NCBI RefSeq assembly: GCF_042675645.1
Contig: NZ_JBHTJH010000004.1
Coordinates: 1,246,687 to 1,310,686, forward strand
Length of the DNA: 64,000 nucleotides
Origin: Sungkyunkwania multivorans
GTDB lineage: Bacteria; Bacteroidota; Bacteroidia; Flavobacteriales; Flavobacteriaceae
Reading direction: 5' to 3'
Translations under genes and position numbers: made by a program
Shown: positions 18,515 to 26,902 of the stretch, piece after piece
Position numbering within the stretch: the stretch's first letter is position 1
Layout of the letters: every line of letters starts with the position of its first letter
Notes under the pieces: generated by a model
The model's input: the letters and a program-made list of their open reading frames with translations, nothing else
Database searches by the model: none
What the model was told of the DNA's origin: nothing

Positions 18515-18620
18515 AGCTTGAGATAATAGGCGAACATCAAAAGAGTTGAAAAGATTGAGTATCGGTTGAAAGGTGAAACGTTGTTGACTTTTAAGAACGG
18601 TATCTTTACAACAAAAAAAA

Positions 18621-18641
18621 GACCCGCATCAACTGCGGGTC
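18621..18641. terminator. Bidirectional terminator between nth and the 47-aa gene
   Basis: GACCCGCA / TGCGGGTC stem (8 bp, 5-nt loop TCAAC) flanked by an A-run on the left (from 18613) and TTTTT on the right. It serves convergent genes. Confidence 0.85.
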
Positions 18642-18652
18642 TTTTTCAAAGC

Positions 18653-18796
18653 TTAGTTCAAAAGTGACTCAAATTGAAGTCGCTTGTAATTAATAACACT
18701 TAAAGCTTTCGAATAATCGAACAAGAACTTCAACGTTTCTTGCTTCGGTTGCAAATCATTCATTTCAGAAAGTTGCTCAGAGTAAATTTTTTCCAT
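18653..18796 (-). CDS. 47-residue conserved-looking small protein downstream of the sigma factor
   Basis: The minus strand reads ATG at 18794-18796, 47 codons, then TAA at 18653-18655. The protein begins MEKIYSEQLSEMNDLQPK and continues with ETLKFLFDYSKALSV. It is charged and predicted helical, with no membrane segment or cysteine. It lies 62 bp behind the sigma factor gene on the same strand and directly before a strong terminator, so the two probably share a transcript. From memory, similar short proteins accompany this sigma factor in other Flavobacteriaceae, but this was not searched. The function is unknown; a sigma-factor regulator is one possibility. Confidence 0.6.
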   Translation of the reverse strand: MEKIYSEQLSEMNDLQPKQETLKFLFDYSKALSVINYKRLQFESLLN

Positions 18797-18858
18797 ATTG
18801 GTTAATTGATTAATAATACTTATCAATAACCTAACGCAGTAAAATTTACTTTATTGCA

Positions 18859-19437
18859 TCAATCTGTCAAAACTATATTATGCTTCTCGATCAATTTTCT
18901 CATATTGATGAGCGCGTAGCGCATTCTACCAAGCGCTGTATTTATACTTACCCCTGTTATCTCTGAGATTTCCTTAAAGCTCATATCGCGATACATACGC
19001 ATCTCTAATACCATCTTCTGATCCTCTGGCAACTCCTCGATCAATTTCCGAACGTCATTTTCTACCTGACTTTTGATCAATTGCTTTTCAGCATTCAAAT
19101 TACCATCACTAAGAACAGAAAAAATACTGAAATCGCCATTTTCCTCGAACTTGGGCATGCGGTTGTTCTTTCTAAAATAGTCGATGACCAGATTGTGTGC
19201 GATACGCATTACCCAAGGCAGAAACTTCCCTTCCTCATTATAGTTTCCACGTTTTAGAGTCCTTATGACCTTGATGAAGGTATCTTGAAAAATGTCTTCG
19301 GCGACATCCCTATCCAAAACCTTCGAATAGATGAAGCTGTAAACACGTTGCTTATGGCGATAGACCAAATGCTCTAACGCAATTTCTTTACCGTTGATAT
19401 AATCGTGAACTAATTGAGAATCCTGAAGATTATCCAT
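18859..19437 (-). CDS. RNA polymerase sigma factor, ECF type
   Basis: A 192-residue group IV sigma factor with only regions 2 and 4. Region 2 covers about 22-90 (YRHKQRVYSFIYSKV, DVAEDIFQDTFIKVI). Region 4 covers about 130-185 (LPEDQKMVLEMRMYRDMSFKEI, with the helix-turn-helix continuing GVSINTALGRMRYAL). It is divergent from uvrA. No anti-sigma factor gene with membrane helices is adjacent; the only close partner is the 47-residue gene downstream. The regulon is unknown. Confidence 0.9.
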   Translation of the reverse strand: MDNLQDSQLVHDYINGKEIALEHLVYRHKQRVYSFIYSKVLDRDVAEDIFQDTFIKVIRTLKRGNYNEEGKFLPWVMRIAHNLVIDYFRKNNRMPKFEENGDFSIFSVLSDGNLNAEKQLIKSQVENDVRKLIEELPEDQKMVLEMRMYRDMSFKEISEITGVSINTALGRMRYALINMRKLIEKHNIVLTD

Positions 19438-19639
19438 AACATTACTTTTAGGTTAAACTACCTCGGGGCTGGTAAATTAATCGTTTGTTTTAAAAAGTAA
19501 TAGTATGTATACGCGTTCTCTTTTTATTATTAGTATTTGGCCAAATATAATCAAAAACATTTCAAAAAAACAAATGTGCAATAAACTTTTTTCCTAAAAC
19601 GATCGTTACACTTCGCTTCATCGCTACCTTTTAAAGCCG

Positions 19640-19647
19640 TATATTTG
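19640..19647 (+). promoter_or_regulatory. -7 box of uvrA (TATATTTG)
   Basis: A perfect TAnnTTTG match 21 bp before the ATG at 19669. It argues that translation starts at 19669 and not at the in-frame upstream codon that overlaps the box. Confidence 0.5.
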
Positions 19648-19668
19648 AGGTTTATTTTTACTAAGAAT

Positions 19669-22449
19669 ATGCAGGATATCTCCACATTAGATCCTAAGAA
19701 GAATATATTGATAAAGGGTGCAAAGCTGCACAATCTCAAGAACATAGATGTTGCCATACCCCGTAACAAACTAGTAGTGATCACTGGACTTTCTGGTTCT
19801 GGAAAATCCAGTCTGGCCTTCGACACCCTCTACGCAGAGGGTCAACGAAGGTATGTTGAAAGTTTGTCCTCATATGCCAGACAGTTTTTAGGAAGGCTCA
19901 ATAAACCAAAGGTCGACTATATCAAAGGAATTGCGCCAGCGATCGCCATCGAGCAAAAGGTGAATTCTACCAACCCACGCTCGACGGTCGGTACTACGAC
20001 CGAGATCTACGATTATCTCAAGTTATTGTATGCACGCATTGGCAGGACCTATTCTCCGATCTCTGGCGAAGAAGTAAAAAAACACACCGTATCGGACGTT
20101 ATCGACTTTGTAAAGACCATTGATGAGCGGAGTAAGCTATTACTGCTCTCCCCTGTTCATATCCCCGAAGAGCGTAGCTCCTTGCAATCCATTAAGATCT
20201 TAGCTCAACAAGGATATGCGCGTATCAAATACAAGGGAGATATTCTACGCATCGACGAAATTGATGAAGAGATCGACCATGATTTTTACCTAGTGGTCGA
20301 TAGAGTTGTGGTGGCGCAGGATGAAGATTTTTATAACCGGCTTGCAGATGCGGTCAACACGGCCTTCTTCGAAGGAAAAGGAGCATGTATCATCGAAGAA
20401 TTAGCAACAAATAAGGTCACACCTTTTAGTAGTTTATTCGAGCTCGATGGTATGCAATTCTTGGAGCCCAATGTTCACTTGTTTAGTTTTAATAACCCGT
20501 ACGGCGCTTGTCCCAAATGTGAAGGTTATGGCGATGTCATCGGTATCGACGAGGATCTGGTCATTCCAAACACAGGTCTATCGGTGTATGAAAATGCGAT
20601 CTTCCCATGGCGTGGCGAGAGTATGAGTTGGTATCGAGATCAACTGGTCAATAATGCGTATAAATTCGACTTCCCTATTCATAAGCCTTTTTTTGAGTTA
20701 ACAGAGGATCAGAAAAGATTGATATGGGAAGGAAACGAATACTTTGAGGGGCTGAATTATTTCTTCAGCATGCTTGAAGAAAAAAGCTATAAGATCCAAA
20801 ATCGGGTGATGCTATCGCGATATCGTGGAAAGACCAAGTGTGACGTATGTAAAGGAAAACGACTGCGTCCGGAAGCCAACCACGTAAAGATCCACAATAG
20901 GACATTGACCGAATTGGTAGAAATGCCCTTACGCAATTTAGCCATATTCTTCAAAGATCTGCAACTTGATAAATACGACGAAAAGATAGCAGCACGGCTC
21001 TTAAAAGAGATCAATAATCGGTTGTCTTTCCTGTCCAATGTTGGTCTGGACTATCTTACCCTAAATAGAAAGTCCAACACCCTATCTGGTGGAGAATCCC
21101 AACGTATCAATTTGGCCACATCTCTGGGCAGTAGCTTGGTGGGATCCATGTATATCTTGGATGAACCAAGTATAGGCCTGCATCCCAAGGACACAGAAAA
21201 ATTGGTGACCGTTTTAGAATCGCTGCGAAATCTGGGCAATACCGTTATTGTGGTTGAACACGATGAGGACATTATGAAAGCGGCCGATGAGATCATCGAT
21301 ATTGGACCAGAGGCCGGCACGCACGGAGGCCAGGTGGTAGCAGTAGGTAACTTTGAACAGATCACAAACAATGGTAGTACCCTTACAGCCAACTACCTTA
21401 ATGGCACTATGGAGATAGAGGTGCCCACAAAACGCAGGACATCTAAGAACTATATCGATGTTATTGGCGCACGCGAAAACAATCTCAAAAATATCGACGT
21501 GCGTTTTCCTTTAAATATGCTCACAGTCATCACTGGGGTCTCCGGAAGCGGGAAAAGCACCTTGGTAAAAAAGATCCTATATCCATCAATCTTAAAAGAA
21601 ACTGGTGGCTACGGTGAAAAATCTGGACAGTTCACAAAAATTGAAGGAAAATATGATAGTGTCAAAAATGTCGAATTCGTAGACCAAAACCCCATCGGAC
21701 GCTCCTCACGCTCCAATCCGGTCACTTATATAAAGGCGTATGACGATATTAGAAGTTTGTTCGCTTCTCAGAAGCTGTCTAAGATCCGCAATTATCAAGC
21801 AAAACACTTCTCCTTCAATGTAGATGGTGGACGCTGCGAAACTTGCAAAGGCGAAGGTGAGGTGACCATAGAGATGCAGTTTATGGCAGATGTGCACCTA
21901 GAGTGCGAGACCTGCGGTGGAAAACGTTTTAAGAAGGACGTGCTAGAGGTAAAATACAATGACAAGAACATCGATGATATATTGAACATGACCATCGATG
22001 ACGCTATTGAATTCTTTAAGACCAATGATGCCAAGAAGATCGCAAACAAGTTACAACCATTGCAAGATGTGGGACTCGGGTATGTGACGTTGGGACAGTC
22101 CTCCTCTACCCTTTCGGGTGGTGAGGCACAGCGGATCAAACTCGCCACATTCCTGGGAAAAGGAAACACCAAGGAGAAAGCACTCTTTATCTTCGACGAA
22201 CCGACTACCGGCTTGCACTTTCACGATATTAAGAAACTTCTAAAGTCTTTTGACGCCTTGATCGAAAAGGGACACTCGATCATCGTCGTGGAGCACAATT
22301 TGGAACTGATCAAATGCGCTGACCATGTCATCGATCTAGGTCCCGAAGGTGGAGAAAATGGCGGGACCTTGGTCGCCGCTGGCACGCCAGAAGAAATTGT
22401 GAAAAATAAAGCTTCGTTTACTGGCAAATATCTTTCTGAAAAGATCTAA
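19669..22449 (+). CDS. uvrA: Excinuclease ABC subunit A
   Basis: The damage-recognition ATPase of nucleotide excision repair. The 926-residue protein has two ABC modules, with Walker A GLSGSGKSSLAFD near the N-terminus and GVSGSGKSTLVKK in the second half, and signatures LSGGESQRINLA and LSGGEAQRIKLA. Zinc-binding cysteine pairs are CDVCKGKRL in module one, and CETCKGEGEV with CETCGGKRF in module two. The start is MQDISTLDPKK, fitting the promoter box just upstream. It is divergent from the sigma factor gene and overlaps the convergent DUF3667 gene by 4 bp. Confidence 0.97.
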   Translation: MQDISTLDPKKNILIKGAKLHNLKNIDVAIPRNKLVVITGLSGSGKSSLAFDTLYAEGQRRYVESLSSYARQFLGRLNKPKVDYIKGIAPAIAIEQKVNSTNPRSTVGTTTEIYDYLKLLYARIGRTYSPISGEEVKKHTVSDVIDFVKTIDERSKLLLLSPVHIPEERSSLQSIKILAQQGYARIKYKGDILRIDEIDEEIDHDFYLVVDRVVVAQDEDFYNRLADAVNTAFFEGKGACIIEELATNKVTPFSSLFELDGMQFLEPNVHLFSFNNPYGACPKCEGYGDVIGIDEDLVIPNTGLSVYENAIFPWRGESMSWYRDQLVNNAYKFDFPIHKPFFELTEDQKRLIWEGNEYFEGLNYFFSMLEEKSYKIQNRVMLSRYRGKTKCDVCKGKRLRPEANHVKIHNRTLTELVEMPLRNLAIFFKDLQLDKYDEKIAARLLKEINNRLSFLSNVGLDYLTLNRKSNTLSGGESQRINLATSLGSSLVGSMYILDEPSIGLHPKDTEKLVTVLESLRNLGNTVIVVEHDEDIMKAADEIIDIGPEAGTHGGQVVAVGNFEQITNNGSTLTANYLNGTMEIEVPTKRRTSKNYIDVIGARENNLKNIDVRFPLNMLTVITGVSGSGKSTLVKKILYPSILKETGGYGEKSGQFTKIEGKYDSVKNVEFVDQNPIGRSSRSNPVTYIKAYDDIRSLFASQKLSKIRNYQAKHFSFNVDGGRCETCKGEGEVTIEMQFMADVHLECETCGGKRFKKDVLEVKYNDKNIDDILNMTIDDAIEFFKTNDAKKIANKLQPLQDVGLGYVTLGQSSSTLSGGEAQRIKLATFLGKGNTKEKALFIFDEPTTGLHFHDIKKLLKSFDALIEKGHSIIVVEHNLELIKCADHVIDLGPEGGENGGTLVAAGTPEEIVKNKASFTGKYLSEKI

Positions 22450-23513
22450 TACAACACAAACGAAATAAAGATCATCGCTGTAACCGATAATGGCAATACG
22501 AACATCAAATAGATAAAGGTCACCATACTGGCCTTGATCCATGTTAAAAAATAGTTCTGTTTGTAAAAATACCTCATACTTAGCCACAGGTAAATGAAGG
22601 TAGAAAGAATGATGAGCACCTGTATCCAACCTGGCATATCGAATAGCAGATTGCACAATACCAAGAACGAGAGTGTGACAAACATGAAGGTGAAATAGTA
22701 AAAACTAAACACCATATGGTGTGCAAAACGTCCACGCCTCAAATAAAATATCTTAAGGATCATAGCAAACACCGGCAACAGAAAGAACATGGCAATGGGA
22801 ATAGTGTCATAGAACGCCTTTAACACCCCTCCAGCCTTTTGCTCATAGAGCTTCAATATCTGTCCAGCAAACATGCGCGCGAAGGCACTGCTGTCATCCT
22901 CAAGACCAATGACTCTTAATTTATCTTCCTTACTTCCGCCAGCGGCGATCACCGAGTCTAGCTTTTCCCTGTTAAAATTGAACATGATGTTTGGTCCGTT
23001 CTTACCCTTTTTTGCTTCCAACTTCATCACCGAATCCAAGATCTTCAGTTCTTTGTCGCTCATGCCGATAAATTTCTGATTCTGTTTCAATGCTTGTGAA
23101 GCCCTTTCCATAGCAATAGAATCTGCAGCCCTTACTTTGATCGAGTCCAACACTTCCACGTTGTTATCAAAACCCTTTCGCAAGACGTTATCCAATTTCT
23201 GATTTTGTTTTCGGGTCACGATCGAAAACAGGAAGAAAAAGACCACTGAAATAAAAAGATAAAACTGAGCTGGGTGCAAATAGGCCTTCCGCTTGCCATC
23301 TACAAAGCGACGGGCCAAAATGCCGGGCTTGAACATTAGCGGGACAAAACTCTTAAAGAAGCGTGCATCAACAGAGAAATAGTTGCTGATCGTATTACTG
23401 AATAAAACCCCCATCGTAAGATCCTCTTTGGTCTTTTGTCCGCAGTTGGGGCAGTATCCAAAATTATCTTTTAGTGGAAATTCGCAATTGATGCAATTGT
23501 CGAGATCGGTCAT
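22446..23513 (-). CDS. DUF3667 membrane protein with N-terminal zinc ribbon
   Basis: A 355-residue protein. A zinc ribbon with Cys7/Cys10 and Cys21/Cys24 (CINC and CPNC) is followed by a helix at about 82-100, a hydrophilic charged region (about 105-225) and three or four C-terminal membrane helices (about 238-355). This layout is the DUF3667 family, restricted to Bacteroidota and of unknown function. Its stop codon overlaps the 3-prime end of uvrA. The upstream intergenic region is shared with the divergent sigma54-like promoter of the next gene. Confidence 0.85.
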   Translation of the reverse strand: MTDLDNCINCEFPLKDNFGYCPNCGQKTKEDLTMGVLFSNTISNYFSVDARFFKSFVPLMFKPGILARRFVDGKRKAYLHPAQFYLFISVVFFFLFSIVTRKQNQKLDNVLRKGFDNNVEVLDSIKVRAADSIAMERASQALKQNQKFIGMSDKELKILDSVMKLEAKKGKNGPNIMFNFNREKLDSVIAAGGSKEDKLRVIGLEDDSSAFARMFAGQILKLYEQKAGGVLKAFYDTIPIAMFFLLPVFAMILKIFYLRRGRFAHHMVFSFYYFTFMFVTLSFLVLCNLLFDMPGWIQVLIILSTFIYLWLSMRYFYKQNYFLTWIKASMVTFIYLMFVLPLSVTAMIFISFVLY

Positions 23514-23615
23514 ACGAGGTTGGTTTCCTCAAAAATAATAAATGTATTCAAATACCATTAGGGCTTCCTACTTTGAAAGATCCATCAGTTATTCACAATC
23601 TTGAAAAGATAATTT

Positions 23616-23640
23616 TAATTATTTGAATATCAGATAATTA
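23616..23640. promoter_or_regulatory. Perfect 7-bp inverted repeat upstream of the sigma54-like element
   Basis: TAATTAT (23616-23622) and ATAATTA (23634-23640) are perfect inverted copies around an 11-bp centre. They end 18 bp before the -24 element. It could be an activator or repressor site; the sequence is AT-rich, so chance is possible. Confidence 0.3.
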
Positions 23641-23658
23641 TATGTGAATGTATTTTTT

Positions 23659-23673
23659 TGGCACGCTGTTTGG
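23659..23673 (+). promoter_or_regulatory. Sigma54-like -24/-12 promoter of the first repeat-protein gene
   Basis: TGGCACG, 4 bp, TTGG: the -24 GG (23660-23661) and the -12 GG (23672-23673) are 12 bp apart, matching the sigma54 consensus TGGCACG-N4-TTGC except for G in place of the final C. A nearly identical element precedes the paralogous gene at 24697. The predicted start site is near 23685, leaving a leader of about 54 nt. Confidence 0.55.
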
Positions 23674-23738
23674 TCTACATTAGGCAAATAGCGAAAGCCG
23701 AAAAGCTAGAGAGTAGGCATAACCCAAATTATTTCATT

Positions 23739-24404
23739 ATGAAAAAGATTTCACTTTTAATGACAGCTATGTTACTTGTTGTAACGGCTGCACAGGCAAG
23801 CGAAAAGATCAGCAACACCGATCTTACTTTGGATGGGTTAACATTCCGCTATTATGCGCAACCGATTCAGTTTGTAGAGCGAGGAGTTACCTTCTATGTA
23901 TTTCCTAACGGAGAGTTCGACTTTAACACGCACGCTACAACATACCGACGAGGCAGACGAGGCGGCATCAATACCACCTACGGCGCACCTGGAGTACGAA
24001 GAGGTTTTAGAAGTCCGAGATTCGGTGTTCGAATAGAACACGATAATTTCGGCCGCATACGAAGAATTGGTAACACTTTTATCAATTATACAAGACACGG
24101 AATGGTAAAAAGAATTGGTACCGTATATGTGCAATATAATAGAAGAGGATTGGTGAGACAGGTCGGAGGAATGCACATCAGATATAACCGTTGGGGCAAG
24201 ATCATCGGTATTAACGGAAGCGTGAAGTTCAATGCCGGATGCGGATTCTGTGGAGCTACCAGCTGTAACATCGACCATTTTGGAAATGGACATGACCATG
24301 ATTTCGGAGACGATCATTATGACGACGATGATTATGGAGATGATGACGACCTGTATTACTATAAGAGTAAGAAGCAGAAGGCTCAAGAGTTGGATATTGA
24401 TTAG
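23739..24404 (+). CDS. Secreted repeat protein with acidic/His-rich tail (paralogue 1)
   Basis: A 221-residue exported protein; the ATG at 23739 is chosen because it opens a clean signal peptide (MKKISLLMTAMLLVVTAAQA). Residues 48-62 hold GVTFYVFPNGEFDF, a motif shared with the next gene. Residues 99-162 are four tandem 16-residue units, for example INYTRHGMVKRIGTVY and VQYNRRGLVRQVGGMH (pattern [IV]-x-Y-N-R-x-G-x-[VI]-x-x-[IV]-G). A Cys-containing spacer and a His/Asp-rich tail (about 182-204) follow, possibly metal-binding. The repeats faintly recall YD repeats, but no known family is recognised. A terminator follows the gene. Confidence 0.8.
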   Translation: MKKISLLMTAMLLVVTAAQASEKISNTDLTLDGLTFRYYAQPIQFVERGVTFYVFPNGEFDFNTHATTYRRGRRGGINTTYGAPGVRRGFRSPRFGVRIEHDNFGRIRRIGNTFINYTRHGMVKRIGTVYVQYNRRGLVRQVGGMHIRYNRWGKIIGINGSVKFNAGCGFCGATSCNIDHFGNGHDHDFGDDHYDDDDYGDDDDLYYYKSKKQKAQELDID

Positions 24405-24477
24405 TGAATATCATAATATATAGAAGCTCAATTTGATTGAGTTGAGCAAAAGTTTTTGGTTGGTTAGTTTGTTTAGT

Positions 24478-24515
24478 CCCGCGTGAAATTCTCTATGGAT
24501 CGCGGGGCTTTTTTT
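24478..24515 (+). terminator. Terminator after repeat-protein gene 1
   Basis: CCCGCG (24478-24483) pairs with CGCGGG (24501-24506), followed by GC and a run of seven T (24509-24515). Confidence 0.75.
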
Positions 24516-24597
24516 ATAGAATATATTCTACGGATCGCTTCTACCGATGTCTCGGCATCGGAGCAACGATCTCTTGGCAAGTTCAGGTCCCATTTTA

Positions 24598-24663
24598 CCT
24601 TCAACCTTCAACCCAACACCCAACACCTAAAATCCAGCACCCAATACCCAGCACCCATCACCT
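24598..24663. repeat. Low-complexity intergenic tract (CAACACCC-type)
   Basis: Degenerate short repeats of the form CTTCAACC, CCAACACC and CCCAGCACC run through the gene-free stretch between the two repeat-protein genes (24405-24745). Nothing else is seen there except the terminator and the sigma54-like element. Similar degenerate tracts occur near 18540, 43190, 48725 and 49690. Confidence 0.5.
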
Positions 24664-24696
24664 ATAAGCCTTCATTTTTAGACCGTTTCTAATTTT

Positions 24697-24711
24697 TGGC
24701 ATGATGCTTGG
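24697..24711 (+). promoter_or_regulatory. Sigma54-like -24/-12 promoter of the second repeat-protein gene
   Basis: TGGCATG, 4 bp, TTGG, with the two GG pairs (24698-24699 and 24710-24711) 12 bp apart, the same spacing and same deviation as the element at 23659. The expected start site is near 24722, about 24 nt before the ATG. Confidence 0.55.
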
Positions 24712-24745
24712 TATTATATCATTGAAAACATTAAAATCCTGAGTT

Positions 24746-25942
24746 ATGAAACAGTTAGTCACACTTTTTACAGTACTTCTTTTAGGAGGAGTATCAGTAA
24801 ATGCCGAAACAACCAGCAGTGAAGCCACAACGATGTCGCGATATTACAACAATGGTGATTCTTTTATTTTTGATGAAGGCGGTGTCACTTTCTCGGTATA
24901 TCCAGATGGTGAATTCGATTTTTATGTCAACCCCAGATCCAATGTGAACGCCAATGTGAATTTCGGCAATGTGAACATCAGTTTCAATTCGGGTTACGAT
25001 TACAATGCTTTTGTACAATATGACGATTATGGAGCGGTGATCCAGGTAGAGAATGTACCTGTCTATTATGACTGGTATGGCCGTGTGAGTCAGATAGGTG
25101 ATGTGTTTATCAACTACCGCAACAGAAGAGTAGCACGTGTTGGAGGACTCTACGTTCATTATAACAATTTTGGTCGCTTTAGCCACTGTACAGGATTTAT
25201 CAACGTGTATAACAGATATTATGTATATCGTCCTTTTCACAGGTTCTTTGTACGCCCAGCTGCCGCCTTTTGCTTTGTAAATTATAATAGACCTTATCGT
25301 AGATTTTACACTCCGGTTCGTTATACTTATTATAGACCTTATCAAAATAACTTCAGAAGATCGTACGCACGAGTTGGAAACACGTATCGATATGCCGAAA
25401 ATCGCGGTAGAAGAAACGTTTATAGAAATGACAGCCGTGTACAACGCAGAACGGAGGTTACCAGAAACAATGGAAGAAGAGGCGAAGTTGCACGTAACAC
25501 CAATAGTAGACGACGAGATAATGCTACAGTGAGAAACGAGCGTAGGACAAGAAATAATGGAGAGGTTCGCAACAATAGAAGAACTGTAGAACGTTCAAGA
25601 GGTAACAACACTGTAAATCGAAATAATAGAACTGTTGAACGCAAACGAAATACGACAACACGTACACAACGCACTCCTAACAGGACCGTAGAACGAAAGC
25701 GAACGACGACGACACGCACGCAACAGGCTCCTAAGAGAACGGTAGAGCGAAAGAAGACCGTAACAAGAACGCCTTCTAAGACGCGGACCAATCGTGTGAC
25801 GCAGCGTAGCTCGCAAAAAAGGAACAGCAGCGTCCAGCGTCAGCGCACACAGCGTAAGCCTGCGGTGACCAATAGAAATAGTTCAACAAGAAAGAATACA
25901 TCCACTTCTCGCAGCAGTAACAGCAGAAGAGGAAAGATTTAA
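24746..25942 (+). CDS. Secreted repeat protein with long cationic tail (paralogue 2)
   Basis: A 398-residue exported protein with a signal peptide (1-20), paralogous to the preceding gene. It shares GVTFSVYPDGEFDF (47-60) and four 16-residue units at about 90-152 (VQYDDYGAVIQVENVP, VYYDWYGRVSQIGDVF, a 15-residue unit, VHYNNFGRFSHCTGFI). A Tyr/Arg/Phe-rich segment (about 153-205) follows. From about 206 to the end the protein is Arg/Asn/Thr-rich, with three near-identical units of about 18 residues beginning RTVERKR. The tail is strongly basic, opposite to paralogue 1. Low-complexity tail aside, composition and signal peptide support a real gene. The function is unknown. Confidence 0.78.
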   Translation: MKQLVTLFTVLLLGGVSVNAETTSSEATTMSRYYNNGDSFIFDEGGVTFSVYPDGEFDFYVNPRSNVNANVNFGNVNISFNSGYDYNAFVQYDDYGAVIQVENVPVYYDWYGRVSQIGDVFINYRNRRVARVGGLYVHYNNFGRFSHCTGFINVYNRYYVYRPFHRFFVRPAAAFCFVNYNRPYRRFYTPVRYTYYRPYQNNFRRSYARVGNTYRYAENRGRRNVYRNDSRVQRRTEVTRNNGRRGEVARNTNSRRRDNATVRNERRTRNNGEVRNNRRTVERSRGNNTVNRNNRTVERKRNTTTRTQRTPNRTVERKRTTTTRTQQAPKRTVERKKTVTRTPSKTRTNRVTQRSSQKRNSSVQRQRTQRKPAVTNRNSSTRKNTSTSRSSNSRRGKI

Positions 25943-26007
25943 GGAGAAGATCCCTTTAAAGAAATCTTGCCTACCGCAAGGGTAGGTTGAGGTTGGTTGG
26001 TTAGTTG

Positions 26008-26043
26008 AAAGTTCCCTGCTATCATTAGTGGGGAACTTTTTTT
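26008..26043 (+). terminator. Terminator after repeat-protein gene 2
   Basis: AAAGTTCCC (26008-26016) pairs with GGGAACTTT (26031-26039); a T-run follows to 26043. Confidence 0.8.
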
Positions 26044-26078
26044 GGTCTTCAAACCAATGGAACTAAGGACGAAACAGA

Positions 26079-26109
26079 TAAAAAAAACCCTCGCGCTTTG
26101 CGAGGGTTT
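26079..26109 (-). terminator. Terminator of the lysozyme-like gene
   Basis: AAACCCTCGC (26085-26094) pairs with GCGAGGGTTT (26100-26109), a 10-bp stem with 5-nt loop. On the minus strand it is followed by a U-run (plus-strand A-run from 26080). Confidence 0.85.
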
Positions 26110-26129
26110 ATCAATTCTAAAAAAATAAT

Positions 26130-26792
26130 CTACGTAATACGTGCCTTTCTATTTGGCGTGATGTATGAAAGGTCATACCCTCCAAACTTCTTCATGTAGC
26201 TCTTGATCGAAGTGCCGTATCCATCGTTGAAGCCAATTCTACCCCAACTTTGAAGAAAACGTCGCACATGTCCTGGTCCAGCTAAATGCGCTGCGGCCAA
26301 AATACCAGATTCAGTGATTAAGACTCCTTTCATGCGCTTACCAACATAACGTTTGATGTCTTTACGCAACACCCACTTGTTTCGTTCAGTGTTAGCAATA
26401 AAGGCTTTCTCCTGCAATGAAGGTGTGTCTAAGAAGAGCTCAACGTTATGAACGCCGATCAATGCTAAAGTACCTTTGCCAAATTGGTACTTGCCCATAT
26501 AGCCAAAATCGTTAACGGCGAAATAGTCGCCACTCGATTCTCTAAAGCCCAGAGCTTCTTTAAACCCAACAAAATCCTTCTCTAAATAGGGAAGATAAAG
26601 TGGTTTTTGAACAGCCTCTTCTTGTCTTCGAATCTCGTCAGCCGTAAGGACAGTTGCCTCTTGGCTTTCGATAACTACATAATTTAAAGGAACGTTTTGG
26701 TTATTGTCGGCTTTTTTTGTCGAAGTAAAGCCTAAACTTACGAATGCAATAATTGCAAATAAAATTAAACACTTGACAGTGCTTCTTACCAT
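26130..26792 (-). CDS. Exported lysozyme-like (SLT-type) protein
   Basis: A 220-residue protein with a signal peptide or anchor (about 1-24). The core at 76-110 reads FKEALGFRESSGDYFAVND and then GYMGKYQFG. The Glu85-Ser pair, the GxYQFG motif and a later AAHLAGPGHVRRFL are the arrangement of transglycosylase/lysozyme-fold peptidoglycan enzymes, with Glu85 as the likely catalytic acid. It is periplasmic by inference. It is a single-gene unit with its own terminator. A function in cell-wall turnover is inferred, and the C-terminal half is less certain. Confidence 0.72.
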   Translation of the reverse strand: MVRSTVKCLILFAIIAFVSLGFTSTKKADNNQNVPLNYVVIESQEATVLTADEIRRQEEAVQKPLYLPYLEKDFVGFKEALGFRESSGDYFAVNDFGYMGKYQFGKGTLALIGVHNVELFLDTPSLQEKAFIANTERNKWVLRKDIKRYVGKRMKGVLITESGILAAAHLAGPGHVRRFLQSWGRIGFNDGYGTSIKSYMKKFGGYDLSYITPNRKARIT

Positions 26793-26902
26793 AAAAATTG
26801 CTTTCTCTAAGCCTTACAAATTGTGCCCCAATTAAGCTTAGAATTTCGGCCTGCAAATTTACCATTTTTTTTTAAATTTCACAATATGATCGTTCAAGTG
26901 CA

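Noticed and set aside
23838..24386. 182-codon minus-strand frame opposite secreted paralogue 1
   Set aside because: It has odd composition (Ile/Ser/Val-rich) and its pattern follows the repeat codons of the plus-strand gene, which has a signal peptide, promoter and terminator.
25420..25816. Minus-strand frames rich in Arg/Leu/Val opposite the cationic tail
   Set aside because: They are shadows of the low-complexity Arg/Asn/Thr codons of the secreted paralogue; no start context or separate conservation.
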